Shown: positions 9,033-18,317 of the stretch, piece after piece | Position numbering within the stretch: the first letter of the stretch is position 1 | Layout: every line of letters starts with the position of its first letter | NCBI GenBank assembly: GCA_020635435.1 | Contig: JACJZU010000003.1 | Coordinates: forward strand, 310,001 to 374,000 | DNA length: 64,000 nucleotides | Direction of reading: 5' to 3' | Origin: Flavobacteriales bacterium | GTDB taxonomy: Bacteria; Bacteroidota; Bacteroidia; NS11-12g; UBA9320 | Notes under the pieces: model-generated | What the model saw: the letters and a program-made list of their open reading frames with translations, nothing else | Databases searched by the model: none | What the model was told of the DNA's origin: nothing | Position numbers and translations under genes: made by a program

Positions 9033-10186
9033 GCCGAGTTTTTATCGGCTAATTCCTGATTGTTCTCGAAGCGGCCTACGAGGTTGATCACCGAACGGAA
9101 ATTATTCCGGATCACGGGCCATTTATCGGGATACTTCTTCATCAATTCCAAAACCCGCTCGGCATGTTTGTTCAGAGAATCTGTGATAGCTGCATTGGAT
9201 ATCGGGGGATCACAATACTTGCCCAGTGTTCGACCAATGATGTTCTCCCCATTGCGCTGAACCTGAAGAGCGGCATCTTCGTATTTGTCCAATAACTGAT
9301 GTGTTTTTGATAACCGACCCACAACAGGGGTCTGTTCCGCTGTAGATTCACGTACTTCAAGAACTTCGCCTCTGAGGAGGAAAAGATCGCTTTCATCGAG
9401 TATCAATTCATTTGATCTGCTCAAACTCGAATTAACTGCAATAGATACACTCTGGGCAAGACTGCGCTCGAGCTCCGCAAACTTCCCATCAAATGATCCG
9501 ATCTTGTCGTATGCGCGTCGGGTGAGTTTTAGTTCTACCCGAAATTCCTCACCGAGTTTGTGTAACAGATGATCGGCAAATTCCACCAATCCCTTTGCCA
9601 AATTGCGGTCCTTACGCTCCAATTCCTTTTGAAGCACCTGCATTTCTGTTTGAAGATGATTCTTCATCCGGGTCAACGGGAAGAACAATTCGCGATCGCG
9701 CTCCTGCTGATCAATGGTGCTCTCACAAAATTGCAGGATCAGTGAACCGATGATCGTCCGATCTTCCGGTTTTAGTTTGCGATTTTGTCGCGTTATTCCA
9801 AACTGACTGATGTTCGGGTCAACCTGAATTAGGAGCAAGCCTTTTCCAAACGATCGTCCCAGGGACAGGTTGATGGTTAAAAAAGTACGTTCAAGTTCCC
9901 GGGTGATGTCGAGTTGAACTACTGCGCTTTGTGCATGCCTGAATGGGTGCTCCTCCTCTGTGATCCAATCCATTTTGCGTTTACTGTCTGCAATGGGAGC
10001 TAGTAACTTTCGACTGCCTTCACTGAGGAGTTCGCGACTGTATTTTCCCGAATTGTAGTGAATGGCCTCAGCGCTCCCCGATGGGGGAATGCGTATTCCG
10101 GTGAAGATCTGGCATTGTTTGAAAAACACCGGAAGCCTTTCGCAAAGCAATTCAAGTGGTTCGTGCAGAAAGCTTAAACGGTGCAT
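9029..10186 (-). CDS. Uncharacterised protein with GAF-like N-terminus and helical C-terminus
   Basis: Protein of 385 residues that I do not recognise. The N-terminal 160 residues alternate strands and helices and might be a GAF-like sensory fold. Residues about 160-200 are charged and heptad-like, probably coiled coil. The C-terminal 100 residues contain R-T-L-G-K-Y-C-D-P-P-I-S-N-A-A-I-T-D followed by Y-P-D-K-W-P-V-I-R, which looks like a helix-turn-helix-sized conserved block. No signal peptide or membrane segment is seen, so it is probably cytoplasmic. It is transcribed divergently from another unknown gene across an AT-rich, repeat-bearing gap. A sensory or DNA-binding role is inference only. 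Confidence 0.65.
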   Translation of the reverse strand: MHRLSFLHEPLELLCERLPVFFKQCQIFTGIRIPPSGSAEAIHYNSGKYSRELLSEGSRKLLAPIADSKRKMDWITEEEHPFRHAQSAVVQLDITRELERTFLTINLSLGRSFGKGLLLIQVDPNISQFGITRQNRKLKPEDRTIIGSLILQFCESTIDQQERDRELFFPLTRMKNHLQTEMQVLQKELERKDRNLAKGLVEFADHLLHKLGEEFRVELKLTRRAYDKIGSFDGKFAELERSLAQSVSIAVNSSLSRSNELILDESDLFLLRGEVLEVRESTAEQTPVVGRLSKTHQLLDKYEDAALQVQRNGENIIGRTLGKYCDPPISNAAITDSLNKHAERVLELMKKYPDKWPVIRNNFRSVINLVGRFENNQELADKNSA

Positions 10187-10350
10187 TTAAGCAAAATTAA
10201 GTCAAATTAAGTAATATAAAGTTGCTTAATCTGAAATAAAGAACTTGATCAAGCAGCTTGAATTAAGCCAAATAATTACATAAATGCTTGAAATAAAGTA
10301 TATTAAACATCATCGTTGGAGTTATTTGTAGGTGAAAAAATCAACTGATC
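10187..10350. promoter_or_regulatory. AT-rich divergent promoter region with short repeats
   Basis: The gap between two divergent unknown genes is far richer in A and T than its surroundings. It holds a tandem AAATTAAGT (10194-10202 and 10204-10212), two TGAAATAAAG copies (10232-10241 and 10289-10298), two GCTTGAA copies (10256-10262 and 10286-10292) and the perfect palindrome CTTGATCAAG (10244-10253). This fits a regulator-binding region, but no factor can be named. Confidence 0.4.
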
Positions 10351-10914
10351 ATGCAAACAATCAATGGCACAATTAAGACCAACATTCACCCTTTACTACT
10401 TGATTCCAAATACAAATTGCTTGAATTCATGGATGAAATTGAGGCGTTTCTCTCTTTTCAATTCGGGAAACTCAAGGAGAAAATCAGCTTAATAGGCAAT
10501 GGAAGCCATGAAATTGGAGATCGGATTTTGTTGCTCTTATTCGGCACTAAATTGCTTCTGGAATTCGAGGACGTGGATTTGGAAAGACATCCCGATATAG
10601 ACGAAACAGATGCTTCCTTAAAAAGTGAGTCCACACCGATCGCTCCCGTACTGTTGTTTCAGGTTTCTACTCGTTCAGGACAAGCACCCGTTTCGGATAA
10701 TACCGTCAGAACCCCCGGATCAAGTTCGGCTGCTAGCACGACTAGAATCAACGGCAGGTCAGTTAAGTCCTACCGAGTAGGTACATTATTGAAGCGCTTT
10801 TTACGCTTCCTTTTCCTGAAACATCTTGAGCGCTGGGAGGAATTATCGAATCAAACGGAAATTTCTCGTTCTTCACACACAACAAATTCCGGAGAGAACC
10901 GTTTCAAAACCTGA
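10351..10914 (+). CDS. Uncharacterised protein
   Basis: Open frame of 187 residues with an ATG start, not recognised. The first 75 residues look like two or three amphipathic helices. The middle (about 85-130) is rich in serine, threonine and proline and probably disordered. The C-terminal 60 residues are basic. There is no signal peptide. It is divergent from the 385-residue unknown gene and may share its control region. The patchy composition makes it less certain than its neighbours; it could be a decaying or fast-evolving gene. Confidence 0.45.
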   Translation: MQTINGTIKTNIHPLLLDSKYKLLEFMDEIEAFLSFQFGKLKEKISLIGNGSHEIGDRILLLLFGTKLLLEFEDVDLERHPDIDETDASLKSESTPIAPVLLFQVSTRSGQAPVSDNTVRTPGSSSAASTTRINGRSVKSYRVGTLLKRFLRFLFLKHLERWEELSNQTEISRSSHTTNSGENRFKT

Positions 10915-11366
10915 TGATCACTATTTCTCTGATAATTCTACTCAGTAGGGCCTTGCGCAAGCGAGGTATAATCTGATTTCTTCCTTTGTTGATTCAATGG
11001 GGCAGATCGCGGTCACAGAATATCCGTGTACCTTGATCTCTTAGTGACCTCGCCAGGATTGCTCCGCGATCCACATATCGTTCCGAATTCCGAGATCAAA
11101 GTGCGGCTTCGCCTACTTTTTTATCCGCGTCCCTCCACCGAACAAGTTCGGGTCGGTCCGCAAATAAAAAAGTCGCGCCCTTCGGGCACGACTTTGATCT
11201 CTTAGTGACCTCGCCAGGATTGCTCCGCGATCCACATATCGTTCCGAATTCCGAGATCAAAGTGCGGCTTCGCCTACTTTTTCATCCGCGTCCCTCCACC
11301 GAACAAGTTCGGGTCGGTCCGCAAATAAAAAAGTCGCGCCCTTTGGGCACGACTTTGATCTCTTAG
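10915..11366. other. 452-bp gene-free stretch before tRNA-Arg
   Basis: The first 118 bp (to 11032) hold nothing I can recognise. The rest is the tandem 161-bp repeat and the tRNA terminator described separately. No credible reading frame is present on either strand. Confidence 0.7.
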
Positions 11367-11382
11367 TGACCTCGCCAGGATT
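11033..11382 (-). repeat. Tandem 161-bp repeat made from the tRNA-Arg 3' end (R-X-R-X-R)
   Basis: A 28-bp direct repeat R occurs at 11033-11060, 11194-11221 and 11355-11382, exactly 161 bp apart. The last R is the real 3' end of tRNA-Arg (16 nt of tRNA) plus 12 bp of downstream flank. Between the Rs lie two 133-bp segments X that differ at only two positions (T/C near 11122/11283 and C/T near 11183/11344). Read on the minus strand, each X opens with the tRNA terminator hairpin and contains a second hairpin around GGCGAAGCC. The extra tRNA pieces start at T-loop nucleotide 58. The structure is directly visible; a mobile-element origin is inference. Confidence 0.9.
11323..11353 (-). terminator. 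Rho-independent terminator of tRNA-Arg
   Basis: On the minus strand a 9-bp stem (GTCGTGCCC with GGGCGCGAC, one T-G pair, AAA loop) is followed by TTTTTT. It starts 14 nt after the tRNA. An almost identical hairpin with a GAA loop lies 161 bp further downstream in the repeat (11162-11192). Confidence 0.85.
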
Positions 11383-11440
11383 CAAACCTGGAACCTTCTG
11401 ATCCGTAGTCAGATGCTCTATTCAATTGAGCTACGAGGCC
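11367..11440 (-). tRNA. tRNA-Arg(ACG)
   Basis: A 74-nt cloverleaf. The 7-bp acceptor stem is GGCCTCG with CGAGGTC, the discriminator is A, and CCA is not encoded. The anticodon loop CTACGGA gives ACG, read as inosine-CG for CGN arginine codons. The T arm is CCAGG-TTTGAAT-CCTGG. The 3' end is duplicated twice downstream (see repeat). Confidence 0.95.
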
Positions 11441-11558
11441 AAAGCGGCCGCAAATATAATTGGATACTTTTGGAATTGCAGCCAAATCGTATTCTAAATT
11501 TTATCGTGGATCTGACACTATTAACAGTTAGTTGATCAAAAAGAAGTTGGTCAACAAT

Positions 11559-11566
11559 TACTTTTG
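11559..11566 (+). promoter_or_regulatory. -7 promoter box (TACTTTTG) of the first TonB receptor
   Basis: Exact TAnnTTTG match ending 9 bp before the ATG at 11576. A TTG 24 bp upstream (11532-11534) could be the -33 element. The box contains the in-frame TTG at 11564, which argues against that codon as a start. Confidence 0.5.
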
Positions 11567-11575
11567 TTCGCTGTG

Positions 11576-13897
11576 ATGCGATTCAAGGATCTGAGGATCA
11601 TTCCAATACTACTATTCATGTTATTGCCTGTTATCACAGTGCATGCACAGTATTACAATAGTTTGAGCGGATTTGTGCGAAGCCGGGATAATTCTCAGCC
11701 ACTTTCCGGTGCCACAATACGGGTGGATCAACTGAAAATTGAGGCCCTGACCAATCAACATGGTTTTTACCATTTGAGTGCACCGTCAGGTAGATATCTC
11801 GTACAGATCAATTACCCGGGATTTGTGGGATTTCGGGATAGTATACTTATCGACAGCATACAGCAGATGAATTTCAGACTCGAAAAAGATCTGCTGTTGG
11901 ATGGCCTTGAGTCCAATCACTCCCTGCACAGTGAGGATGTGCTTACCGACGTGATCAGTAACAAGATCGACGTACCGATAGATTTATTGGAGGATATACC
12001 CAACGTGCTTTCCGTGCAGGATGCCTTAAAGGGACTTCAACTGCTTCCGGGAGTGGATTTCAGTTCCGACGGAGGTAATGATCTGTTCGTGCGGGGGAGT
12101 GAGGCAGGACAAAACCTCCTCCGGCTCGACGGGGCTCCGGTATACAGTATGGGACACGCCTACGGTTATTTCTCCAATTTCGATCCTATGGCCCTGCGCA
12201 GTATCCAATTGTACAAAGGTGTTGCGCCCGCAAGGTTTGGAGGTAGGGTAGGTGGCATACTGGATATGACATCCCGCCTGGGAAACCCGGATGAGGTTTA
12301 TGCGCATCTTGGTATTAATCCAATGATGTTCAACCTGAACGCGCAAATGCCAATTTCCGAATCAGGTGCTACCATGGCCGTGAATGTTCGGAGAACGTAT
12401 ATCGACATTTTGTTGGCTCCATTCCTCGTTGGAGATCAACTTGCCCTGGGAGATATCCAAATGGGGCTGAAATTCCCACTTAAGAACCAAAGCGAATTAC
12501 ACCTCAACTACTACTACGGATCGGATAAGTACAAGTTGAACCTGGATGGAGATAGTGGTACGTCGGTGGAATACACGTTCGGAGATAAACTGCAAAATCA
12601 TACAGCAAGCCTGAGGCTGAATAAGGTCGTGAACAACAAGATCTTTGTTTCATCTCAGGTTTATTTCTCGGGCTTTAATCAGGAGAGCTTTTTTGAAGAG
12701 CTCAATTTGGCTCCCGGAAACGGAGAGCCCAGAAGAGTTTACAATCTGTTGGAATTCTTCGCCGGTGAAACGGGGTTTAATTTCGATGTAGAGTACTATA
12801 AGAACAATACCCACACCTATCGGATGGGGTGGCAAAACGGTCTGCGCTTGCTCAATACCGGCCGTCTCACCGAAGAGCGGTACAGTATGACCAACAGTTT
12901 AATGAGTTCGGAATTCATTGGATCCGAGAAAATGAAATTACCTCTGGAGTCTTCATTTTATTTTGAAGACGATTGGGTGATCAATAAGGATCTTAGAGTA
13001 AATCTCGGTGGTAGATTGCCCATATACATTCACAATGGTGCGTTTCGGGCAATTCCCGAGCCACGCCTATCCCTCAGGAAGAAGATAGATCCAAAAACCG
13101 CTATAAAAACCTCGTATGGATGGACCAACCAGTTTGTACACTTGTACAATAATGGAACATCTACGCTTGCCTCGATCATTTGGGTACCTGTCGACAAAGA
13201 TGTTAAACCCGTTTCAACCCACCAGATCACAGCAAGTTTGGTTCGCAACCTCGGCGAGGACTTTCAATGGCAGAATGATCTGTACTACAAGAGCATTCAA
13301 AATCTGCCATTGTACATCATAGGCGATCCAAACAACTACTTCGAATACAAGGACAACCTGCACACCGGAAAAGGAAATGCCTACGGCTTCGAAAGTTTGA
13401 TCAAAAAACATCACGGCTATTTCACAGGTTGGATGGGCTATGCACTCAGCTGGTCGAACCGGGATTTTGAGGATATCAATGCTGGAGAATCGTTTCCCGC
13501 AGCAACGGATCGACGGCATCAGTTCAAGATGAGTTGGATGCTCACCGTTCCACAACTTACACTTTCAGGCAATTTGGTAATGTCTACGGGTAGTCCGTTC
13601 AGTTTACCCGTTTCTGTTTATCGCGATATCGAAGGAAGGGAGGTTTTGAATTACGATCAGATCAATAACTACAGAGGGGTGACCTATCAACGATTCGATG
13701 TCAGACTGCTCTACAGCTGGGGATTGGATGATTTTGATATGAACCACAGTCTGGAATTCACGATCTATAACCTTACCAACCGGGAGAATCCCTATGCGAT
13801 CGAGGCGAGCTTTAATGGAGATCAAGGGTCTTACGAAGCGTTTAATTTGTCCTCATTCAAATTACTGCCCAGTTTAGCCTACCGATTAACACTATGA
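11576..13897 (+). CDS. TonB-dependent outer-membrane receptor (carboxypeptidase-regulatory type)
   Basis: Protein of 773 residues that imports a ligand across the outer membrane using TonB energy. A signal peptide ends near the V-H-A-Q site at about 25. A CarboxypepD_reg-like domain (about 28-110) comes next, then the plug (about 130-235) with L-P-G-V-D-F-S-S-D-G and L-F-V-R-G-S-E. The remainder is the aromatic-rich beta-barrel, ending in an aromatic/hydrophobic strand (A-Y-R-L-T-L). The DUF4249 lipoprotein gene follows with a 4-bp ATGA overlap, so the two are translationally coupled and probably form one uptake unit. The ligand cannot be told. ATG at 11576 is preferred over a TTG that falls inside the -7 box. 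Confidence 0.92.
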   Translation: MRFKDLRIIPILLFMLLPVITVHAQYYNSLSGFVRSRDNSQPLSGATIRVDQLKIEALTNQHGFYHLSAPSGRYLVQINYPGFVGFRDSILIDSIQQMNFRLEKDLLLDGLESNHSLHSEDVLTDVISNKIDVPIDLLEDIPNVLSVQDALKGLQLLPGVDFSSDGGNDLFVRGSEAGQNLLRLDGAPVYSMGHAYGYFSNFDPMALRSIQLYKGVAPARFGGRVGGILDMTSRLGNPDEVYAHLGINPMMFNLNAQMPISESGATMAVNVRRTYIDILLAPFLVGDQLALGDIQMGLKFPLKNQSELHLNYYYGSDKYKLNLDGDSGTSVEYTFGDKLQNHTASLRLNKVVNNKIFVSSQVYFSGFNQESFFEELNLAPGNGEPRRVYNLLEFFAGETGFNFDVEYYKNNTHTYRMGWQNGLRLLNTGRLTEERYSMTNSLMSSEFIGSEKMKLPLESSFYFEDDWVINKDLRVNLGGRLPIYIHNGAFRAIPEPRLSLRKKIDPKTAIKTSYGWTNQFVHLYNNGTSTLASIIWVPVDKDVKPVSTHQITASLVRNLGEDFQWQNDLYYKSIQNLPLYIIGDPNNYFEYKDNLHTGKGNAYGFESLIKKHHGYFTGWMGYALSWSNRDFEDINAGESFPAATDRRHQFKMSWMLTVPQLTLSGNLVMSTGSPFSLPVSVYRDIEGREVLNYDQINNYRGVTYQRFDVRLLYSWGLDDFDMNHSLEFTIYNLTNRENPYAIEASFNGDQGSYEAFNLSSFKLLPSLAYRLTL

Positions 13898-14790
13898 GAA
13901 AAGTAGCCCGGATATCGATCCTGAACGGAATAATTCTGATGGCCTTGTTCTTTCAGGCATGTGAATACAGGACGCAAATCCCTCTTGATGAATTGCCTGA
14001 ATTCAGGGATCAGATCGTCATCAATTCAAGTTTGGATAACCGAAATCGCATTTCGGTAGAGATCACGAATACGGCCTGGGCCTATGGATCCGGCTCACCG
14101 AGCCTTTTGGAGGATGTGAACGTTGAAATGCGGAGAGAAGGCGATCAGATCCCATTGGTGTTCAATGCATCAAGCGGGAAATTTGAGAGCAACATCATTC
14201 CCGGATCCGGAGAGCATTTTAGCATCACCGCCTTTTTAGACGGCTATCTGACCGTAGCTTCGGCGCAAGTTATTCCGGAACCCATTCCAAATAAGCAATC
14301 CGGTTACATTGAGGGAGGGGGAATCGATCTTTCCGGCCGCACGGGCGATGTATTGTACATAGATTTCGACGATCCCGGAGGAGAGGATTTCTATGAACTT
14401 CATTTCCTGTATTACAGTGAATTGGCACAGGTGTTCATCCCTTTTGATTTCGAGCTTACCGATCCCACCTTGCTCAGTCCAAACACGCTTAAGTTGAATT
14501 CGGGAGGCTATCTGTTCAGCGATGAAAAGTTCAACGGAAAGCGCAAGTCTTTCAAAGCAGTCGCTACATCGAGCCTGGTAGCGGGAAACAGCGATATAAA
14601 ATACCTGATCCAACTTCGCAGAGTGAGCAAGGATTATTGGAAGTACTGGAGAACCTTGCAGCAGTTCCGCGACGAGCAGGATCAACTGGCTTCAGGTCCT
14701 TTCGGAAGTGCCGTGATCATTCACAGCAACATTACAGGTGGAACCGGTATTTTCATGAGTTCCTATCTGGAGAGCGACACCCTACGTTAG
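13894..14790 (+). CDS. DUF4249 family lipoprotein
   Basis: Protein of 298 residues with a lipobox ending F-Q-A-C (Cys23), so lipid-anchored, probably at the outer membrane. The rest is beta-rich with an Ig-like region (E-I-T-N-T-A-W) and a C-terminal Y-W-K-Y-W segment, as in DUF4249 proteins that accompany TonB receptors in Bacteroidota. The function is unknown; the position suggests a surface partner of the receptor, comparable in placing to SusD. The start overlaps the receptor stop by 4 bp. Confidence 0.8.
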   Translation: MRKVARISILNGIILMALFFQACEYRTQIPLDELPEFRDQIVINSSLDNRNRISVEITNTAWAYGSGSPSLLEDVNVEMRREGDQIPLVFNASSGKFESNIIPGSGEHFSITAFLDGYLTVASAQVIPEPIPNKQSGYIEGGGIDLSGRTGDVLYIDFDDPGGEDFYELHFLYYSELAQVFIPFDFELTDPTLLSPNTLKLNSGGYLFSDEKFNGKRKSFKAVATSSLVAGNSDIKYLIQLRRVSKDYWKYWRTLQQFRDEQDQLASGPFGSAVIIHSNITGGTGIFMSSYLESDTLR

Positions 14791-14791
14791 G

Positions 14792-15886
14792 TTAGGGCTT
14801 GCTGAATGCAGGGTTGCTGAGGATACGGTCATCCTCCAGACTCAAGATAAAAGCCTTCAGATCTTCCTTGTCCTGAGCTGTCCATTTCCTCGGTACCGGT
14901 TTGCGATTGGCATCCATGTGTTTCACGAGATTCGGGTCCAATGTTGAGCTGTAGTGAAATCCAGTATCGTAAAAGGCAAGAACTTCGTCTAAGGAGCTGA
15001 ATCGGCCGTCGTGCATGAAAGGGGCCGTATATTTAAGATTCAGTAGCGAGGGTACCTTGAATTTTCCGAGATCATTGGGGTCTCCCGTTTGGCCGTATAA
15101 ACCGGGGTCAGCGGTGGGATCTGGATTTAAACCATTATTTATGAACTCAAAATTCGTATTGAAGGCATTCACTACATGGCAATGGAAGCAATCGCCCTTC
15201 GTTTCGTCAAGAAATACCCGATAACCCCTTTCTTCCTGAGGAGAACGACTCTGAATACCCACGGATCCGGGTGCAAGTTTGAGTGATGTGGCCAGAATTG
15301 TTCGCAGGAATTGGGCCATGGCCTGAGCCATGCGTTCCACATTCACCGTACTGTCGCAAAAAGCACGGTAAAAAAGTCCGGGATATTCCGGATGCTCCTG
15401 CAATTCCCGAACTGCCCTGAAGAGGTTCTCGTGCATTTCAAATTCAGCTTCAATGGGGATCAGTGCAAGCTCTTCGAGGCTTCTTGCATTTCCATCCCAA
15501 AAATACTTCTCGGCCCAGGCCAGGTTGTAGAGTGGCATACTGTTCCGAAATCCGGGTAATCCGTCAATGCCAATGCTGAGTCTCTTATTCCCATCTACGA
15601 ACGAGGCATTCTGCTGATGGCAACTTGCACAGGACTGCGTATTGTCTCCGCTGAGCAGAGGTTCATAAAACAACCGTCTTCCGAGTTCAATACCCTCAAC
15701 AGTGAGCGGATTACCGGGTGTAGGGGGGAGGGGTGGAAAAAAATCGGGAAGCTGCAGGGTATAAGGCGTGGCGCAAGCGGGCAGATCCACATCTCGCTCC
15801 CTGATAACGGGATCTTGTTGACATGCACTCACAAATAGGACAAGAGCCAGAAATCCCGTCCGTTGAATTTTCCTTAAACAGGGCAT
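14792..15886 (-). CDS. Dihaem cytochrome c peroxidase/MauG-family lipoprotein
   Basis: Protein of 364 residues with two c-type haem sites, C-A-S-C-H (about 86-90) and C-F-H-C-H (about 233-237), spaced as in bacterial dihaem peroxidases. Family members reduce peroxide with electrons from cytochromes, or modify substrates as MauG does. A lipobox F-V-S-A-C (about Cys22) follows a basic n-region when translation starts at ATG 15886, making it a periplasmic lipoprotein. In-frame ATGs at 15913 and 15928 would make the leader unusually long. It runs divergently from the second TonB receptor and meets the DUF4249 gene tail to tail. Confidence 0.88.
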   Translation of the reverse strand: MPCLRKIQRTGFLALVLFVSACQQDPVIRERDVDLPACATPYTLQLPDFFPPLPPTPGNPLTVEGIELGRRLFYEPLLSGDNTQSCASCHQQNASFVDGNKRLSIGIDGLPGFRNSMPLYNLAWAEKYFWDGNARSLEELALIPIEAEFEMHENLFRAVRELQEHPEYPGLFYRAFCDSTVNVERMAQAMAQFLRTILATSLKLAPGSVGIQSRSPQEERGYRVFLDETKGDCFHCHVVNAFNTNFEFINNGLNPDPTADPGLYGQTGDPNDLGKFKVPSLLNLKYTAPFMHDGRFSSLDEVLAFYDTGFHYSSTLDPNLVKHMDANRKPVPRKWTAQDKEDLKAFILSLEDDRILSNPAFSKP

Positions 15887-15994
15887 ACCATTCCTGAATT
15901 GATTGTTGATCATCTCGAGGTAAAACAAGTTATTGAACTCCTAAGTAACAACTTAATGCACCAAAATGCTGTAACATTGCACACTTTTGAACGG

Positions 15995-18313
15995 ATGCCG
16001 AGTAAATTTTACCTGTTTTTCATTCTGATCGCACTATTCACCTGCCCGAGAGCGCGGGCACAAGTTGGTGAGATCCGGGGATTTGTGTACGACAAGCAGA
16101 GTGGCGAGCCAATTTCCTGGTCAACCATCGTGATCCGGGAAAATCGAAGAGGAACGCTGAGCGATGATAACGGCTTCTTTACTTTTCCAAATGTTTCTCC
16201 CGGTTCGTATACCCTCGAATGCACCATGGTGGGTTTCGATACGGTCGCCGTATCGGTTACCATGAAGTCTCAGGGTTTGGTCAATCAGAATTTCTACCTT
16301 TCAACAACCAGCGCTTTGCTTGATCAGGCTGTTGTTACAGCGGCCCGACAAAAGCGACAGACCGAAACCACAGTTGGAGAGATCAATATCACGGCCCGTG
16401 AGATCAAGCAGATCCCTACGGTTGGAGGGGCTCCCGACCTGGTTCAGTATCTCCAGATCCTTCCGGGAGTTGTTTTCAGTGGCGACCAGGGAGGTCAGTT
16501 ATATATCCGTGGCGGATCACCCGTCATGAACAAAGTATTGCTCGATGGGATGACCATCTACAATCCATTTCATTCCATAGGACTATTCAGTGTTTTCGAC
16601 ACTGATATCATCAAAACCGTAGATGTGCATTCCGCAGGATTCTCGGCAGAATACGGTGGAAGGATCAGCGCCATTGTGGATGTGCGTACACGCGACGGGA
16701 ATCGAACACACTTGAGCGGAAGAGCGAACATCAATCCATTCAGTTCCAAAGTGATGCTGGAGGGTCCCCTGAAGAAGTACAAACCAAAATCGGGCAGCAG
16801 CAGCTTTATCCTGAGCTATAAGAATTCTTATCTCGATAAAAGCAGTGCCGTGTTCTATCCATACATCGGATCTGAAAAATTGCCCTATTCCTTTGGCGAT
16901 CTGTACGGCAAACTGTCTTTCAACTCATCTTCGGGCAGTTACTTCAAACTGTTCGGATTCAATTTTACCGACAATGTGAATTTTGAAGAAGCCCGATACG
17001 CCTGGACTTCAAATGGTATTGGTAGTAAATTTCTTCTCGTTCCCGGCGGATCGAAAACACTCATCGACGGTTTCTTCGCATTCTCTGACTACGCCATAGA
17101 ACAAGACGAACAGAATCAGGAACCGAGATCCTCATCGATCAATGGTTTCAACATCGGACTGAATTTCAGCTATTTCAAGAAAACAGATGAATTCAAGTAC
17201 GGTATGGAATTAAATGGTTTCACTACCGATTTCCGGATCGTGAATGCCAATAACAGGAAAATATCGCAACTGGAGAATACCACAGAGCTCACCGGTTACC
17301 TGAATTACAGCAAGATCATCAATGAAAAACTCATCCTCGAACCGGGCTTCCGGATCCAATACTATTCTTCATTGGCCAATACTAGTTACGAGCCTCGATT
17401 CCGGGCAAAGTATCTGATAAGCAACAGGTTAAGGGCTAAGGTGGCCGGTGGGTATTATTCTCAGAACCTCCTCAGCGCTGTATCCGACAGGGATGTGGTG
17501 AATTTATTCTATGGATTCCTGAGCGGGCCGGATGATCTGCCCGAATATCTCGGTGATCAGCGTGTTACACACCGAATGCAGACGGCGCGACATGCCGTCG
17601 GTGGATTGGAGTTCGACCTGAATCGACATTCCGAGATCAATTCGGAAGTGTATATCAAGGACTTCACTCAGGTAAGCAATATCAATCGCGATAAGATATT
17701 TGACGACAATACGGAGAACAGCAGCAAACCGGAATATTTACGCAAGGACTTCATCGTGGAAGAAGGACAGGCTTATGGTTTCGATGTGAACTACAAATAC
17801 CAGAACAAGGTTTTTTATTGCTGGCTTGTCTACTCCTACAATGTGGTCAATCGATTCGATGGTATCCGCAAATACCAGCCGCATTTCGATCGGCGCCACA
17901 ATTTCAATGTGGTGAGCACCTATCAGTTTGGCAAAGAGAAACAATGGGAATTCAACGGACGCTGGAATTTCGGCAGTGGCTTTCCTTTTACACTCACTCA
18001 GGGCTTTTACGAAAACGTCGATTTCAATCAGGGTGCTTCAACGGATTATCTCTCGGCAAATGGTGATTTCTCCATCATGTTTGCCGATCTAAATACCGGT
18101 CGCTTACCTTCGTACCACCGTTTGGATCTGAGTTTGAAGCGTACCTACATTCTAAAAATGGAAGGAAGTGAACCCAGGGAATTTGTCGAGATCGTAGCGA
18201 GTTGTACGAATGTTTACAATCGCGACAACATCTTCTATTTCGACCGGGTTTCGTACCAACGTGTGAACCAATTGCCCGTAATGCCTGCACTTTCAGTGAG
18301 TTACGCATTCTAA
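15995..18313 (+). CDS. TonB-dependent receptor, no DUF4249 partner
   Basis: Protein of 772 residues. A signal peptide ending R-A-R-A-Q precedes a carboxypeptidase-regulatory domain (about 27-115), a plug (about 125-240; I-L-P-G-V-V-F-S-G-D, L-Y-I-R-G-G) and a beta-barrel ending S-V-S-Y-A-F. The frame is open back to 15899, but that would overlap the peroxidase gene and lack a signal sequence; ATG 15995 puts a clean signal peptide first. Unlike the other two receptors here it has no DUF4249 gene behind it. It shares a short divergent control region with the peroxidase, so the two may respond to the same cue; the substrate is unknown. Confidence 0.9.
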   Translation: MPSKFYLFFILIALFTCPRARAQVGEIRGFVYDKQSGEPISWSTIVIRENRRGTLSDDNGFFTFPNVSPGSYTLECTMVGFDTVAVSVTMKSQGLVNQNFYLSTTSALLDQAVVTAARQKRQTETTVGEINITAREIKQIPTVGGAPDLVQYLQILPGVVFSGDQGGQLYIRGGSPVMNKVLLDGMTIYNPFHSIGLFSVFDTDIIKTVDVHSAGFSAEYGGRISAIVDVRTRDGNRTHLSGRANINPFSSKVMLEGPLKKYKPKSGSSSFILSYKNSYLDKSSAVFYPYIGSEKLPYSFGDLYGKLSFNSSSGSYFKLFGFNFTDNVNFEEARYAWTSNGIGSKFLLVPGGSKTLIDGFFAFSDYAIEQDEQNQEPRSSSINGFNIGLNFSYFKKTDEFKYGMELNGFTTDFRIVNANNRKISQLENTTELTGYLNYSKIINEKLILEPGFRIQYYSSLANTSYEPRFRAKYLISNRLRAKVAGGYYSQNLLSAVSDRDVVNLFYGFLSGPDDLPEYLGDQRVTHRMQTARHAVGGLEFDLNRHSEINSEVYIKDFTQVSNINRDKIFDDNTENSSKPEYLRKDFIVEEGQAYGFDVNYKYQNKVFYCWLVYSYNVVNRFDGIRKYQPHFDRRHNFNVVSTYQFGKEKQWEFNGRWNFGSGFPFTLTQGFYENVDFNQGASTDYLSANGDFSIMFADLNTGRLPSYHRLDLSLKRTYILKMEGSEPREFVEIVASCTNVYNRDNIFYFDRVSYQRVNQLPVMPALSVSYAF

Positions 18314-18317
18314 TCCG

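Noticed and set aside
11033..11382. CRISPR array
   Set aside because: Repeats are spaced but the spacers are nearly identical to each other, the units are 161 bp, and no cas genes are present.
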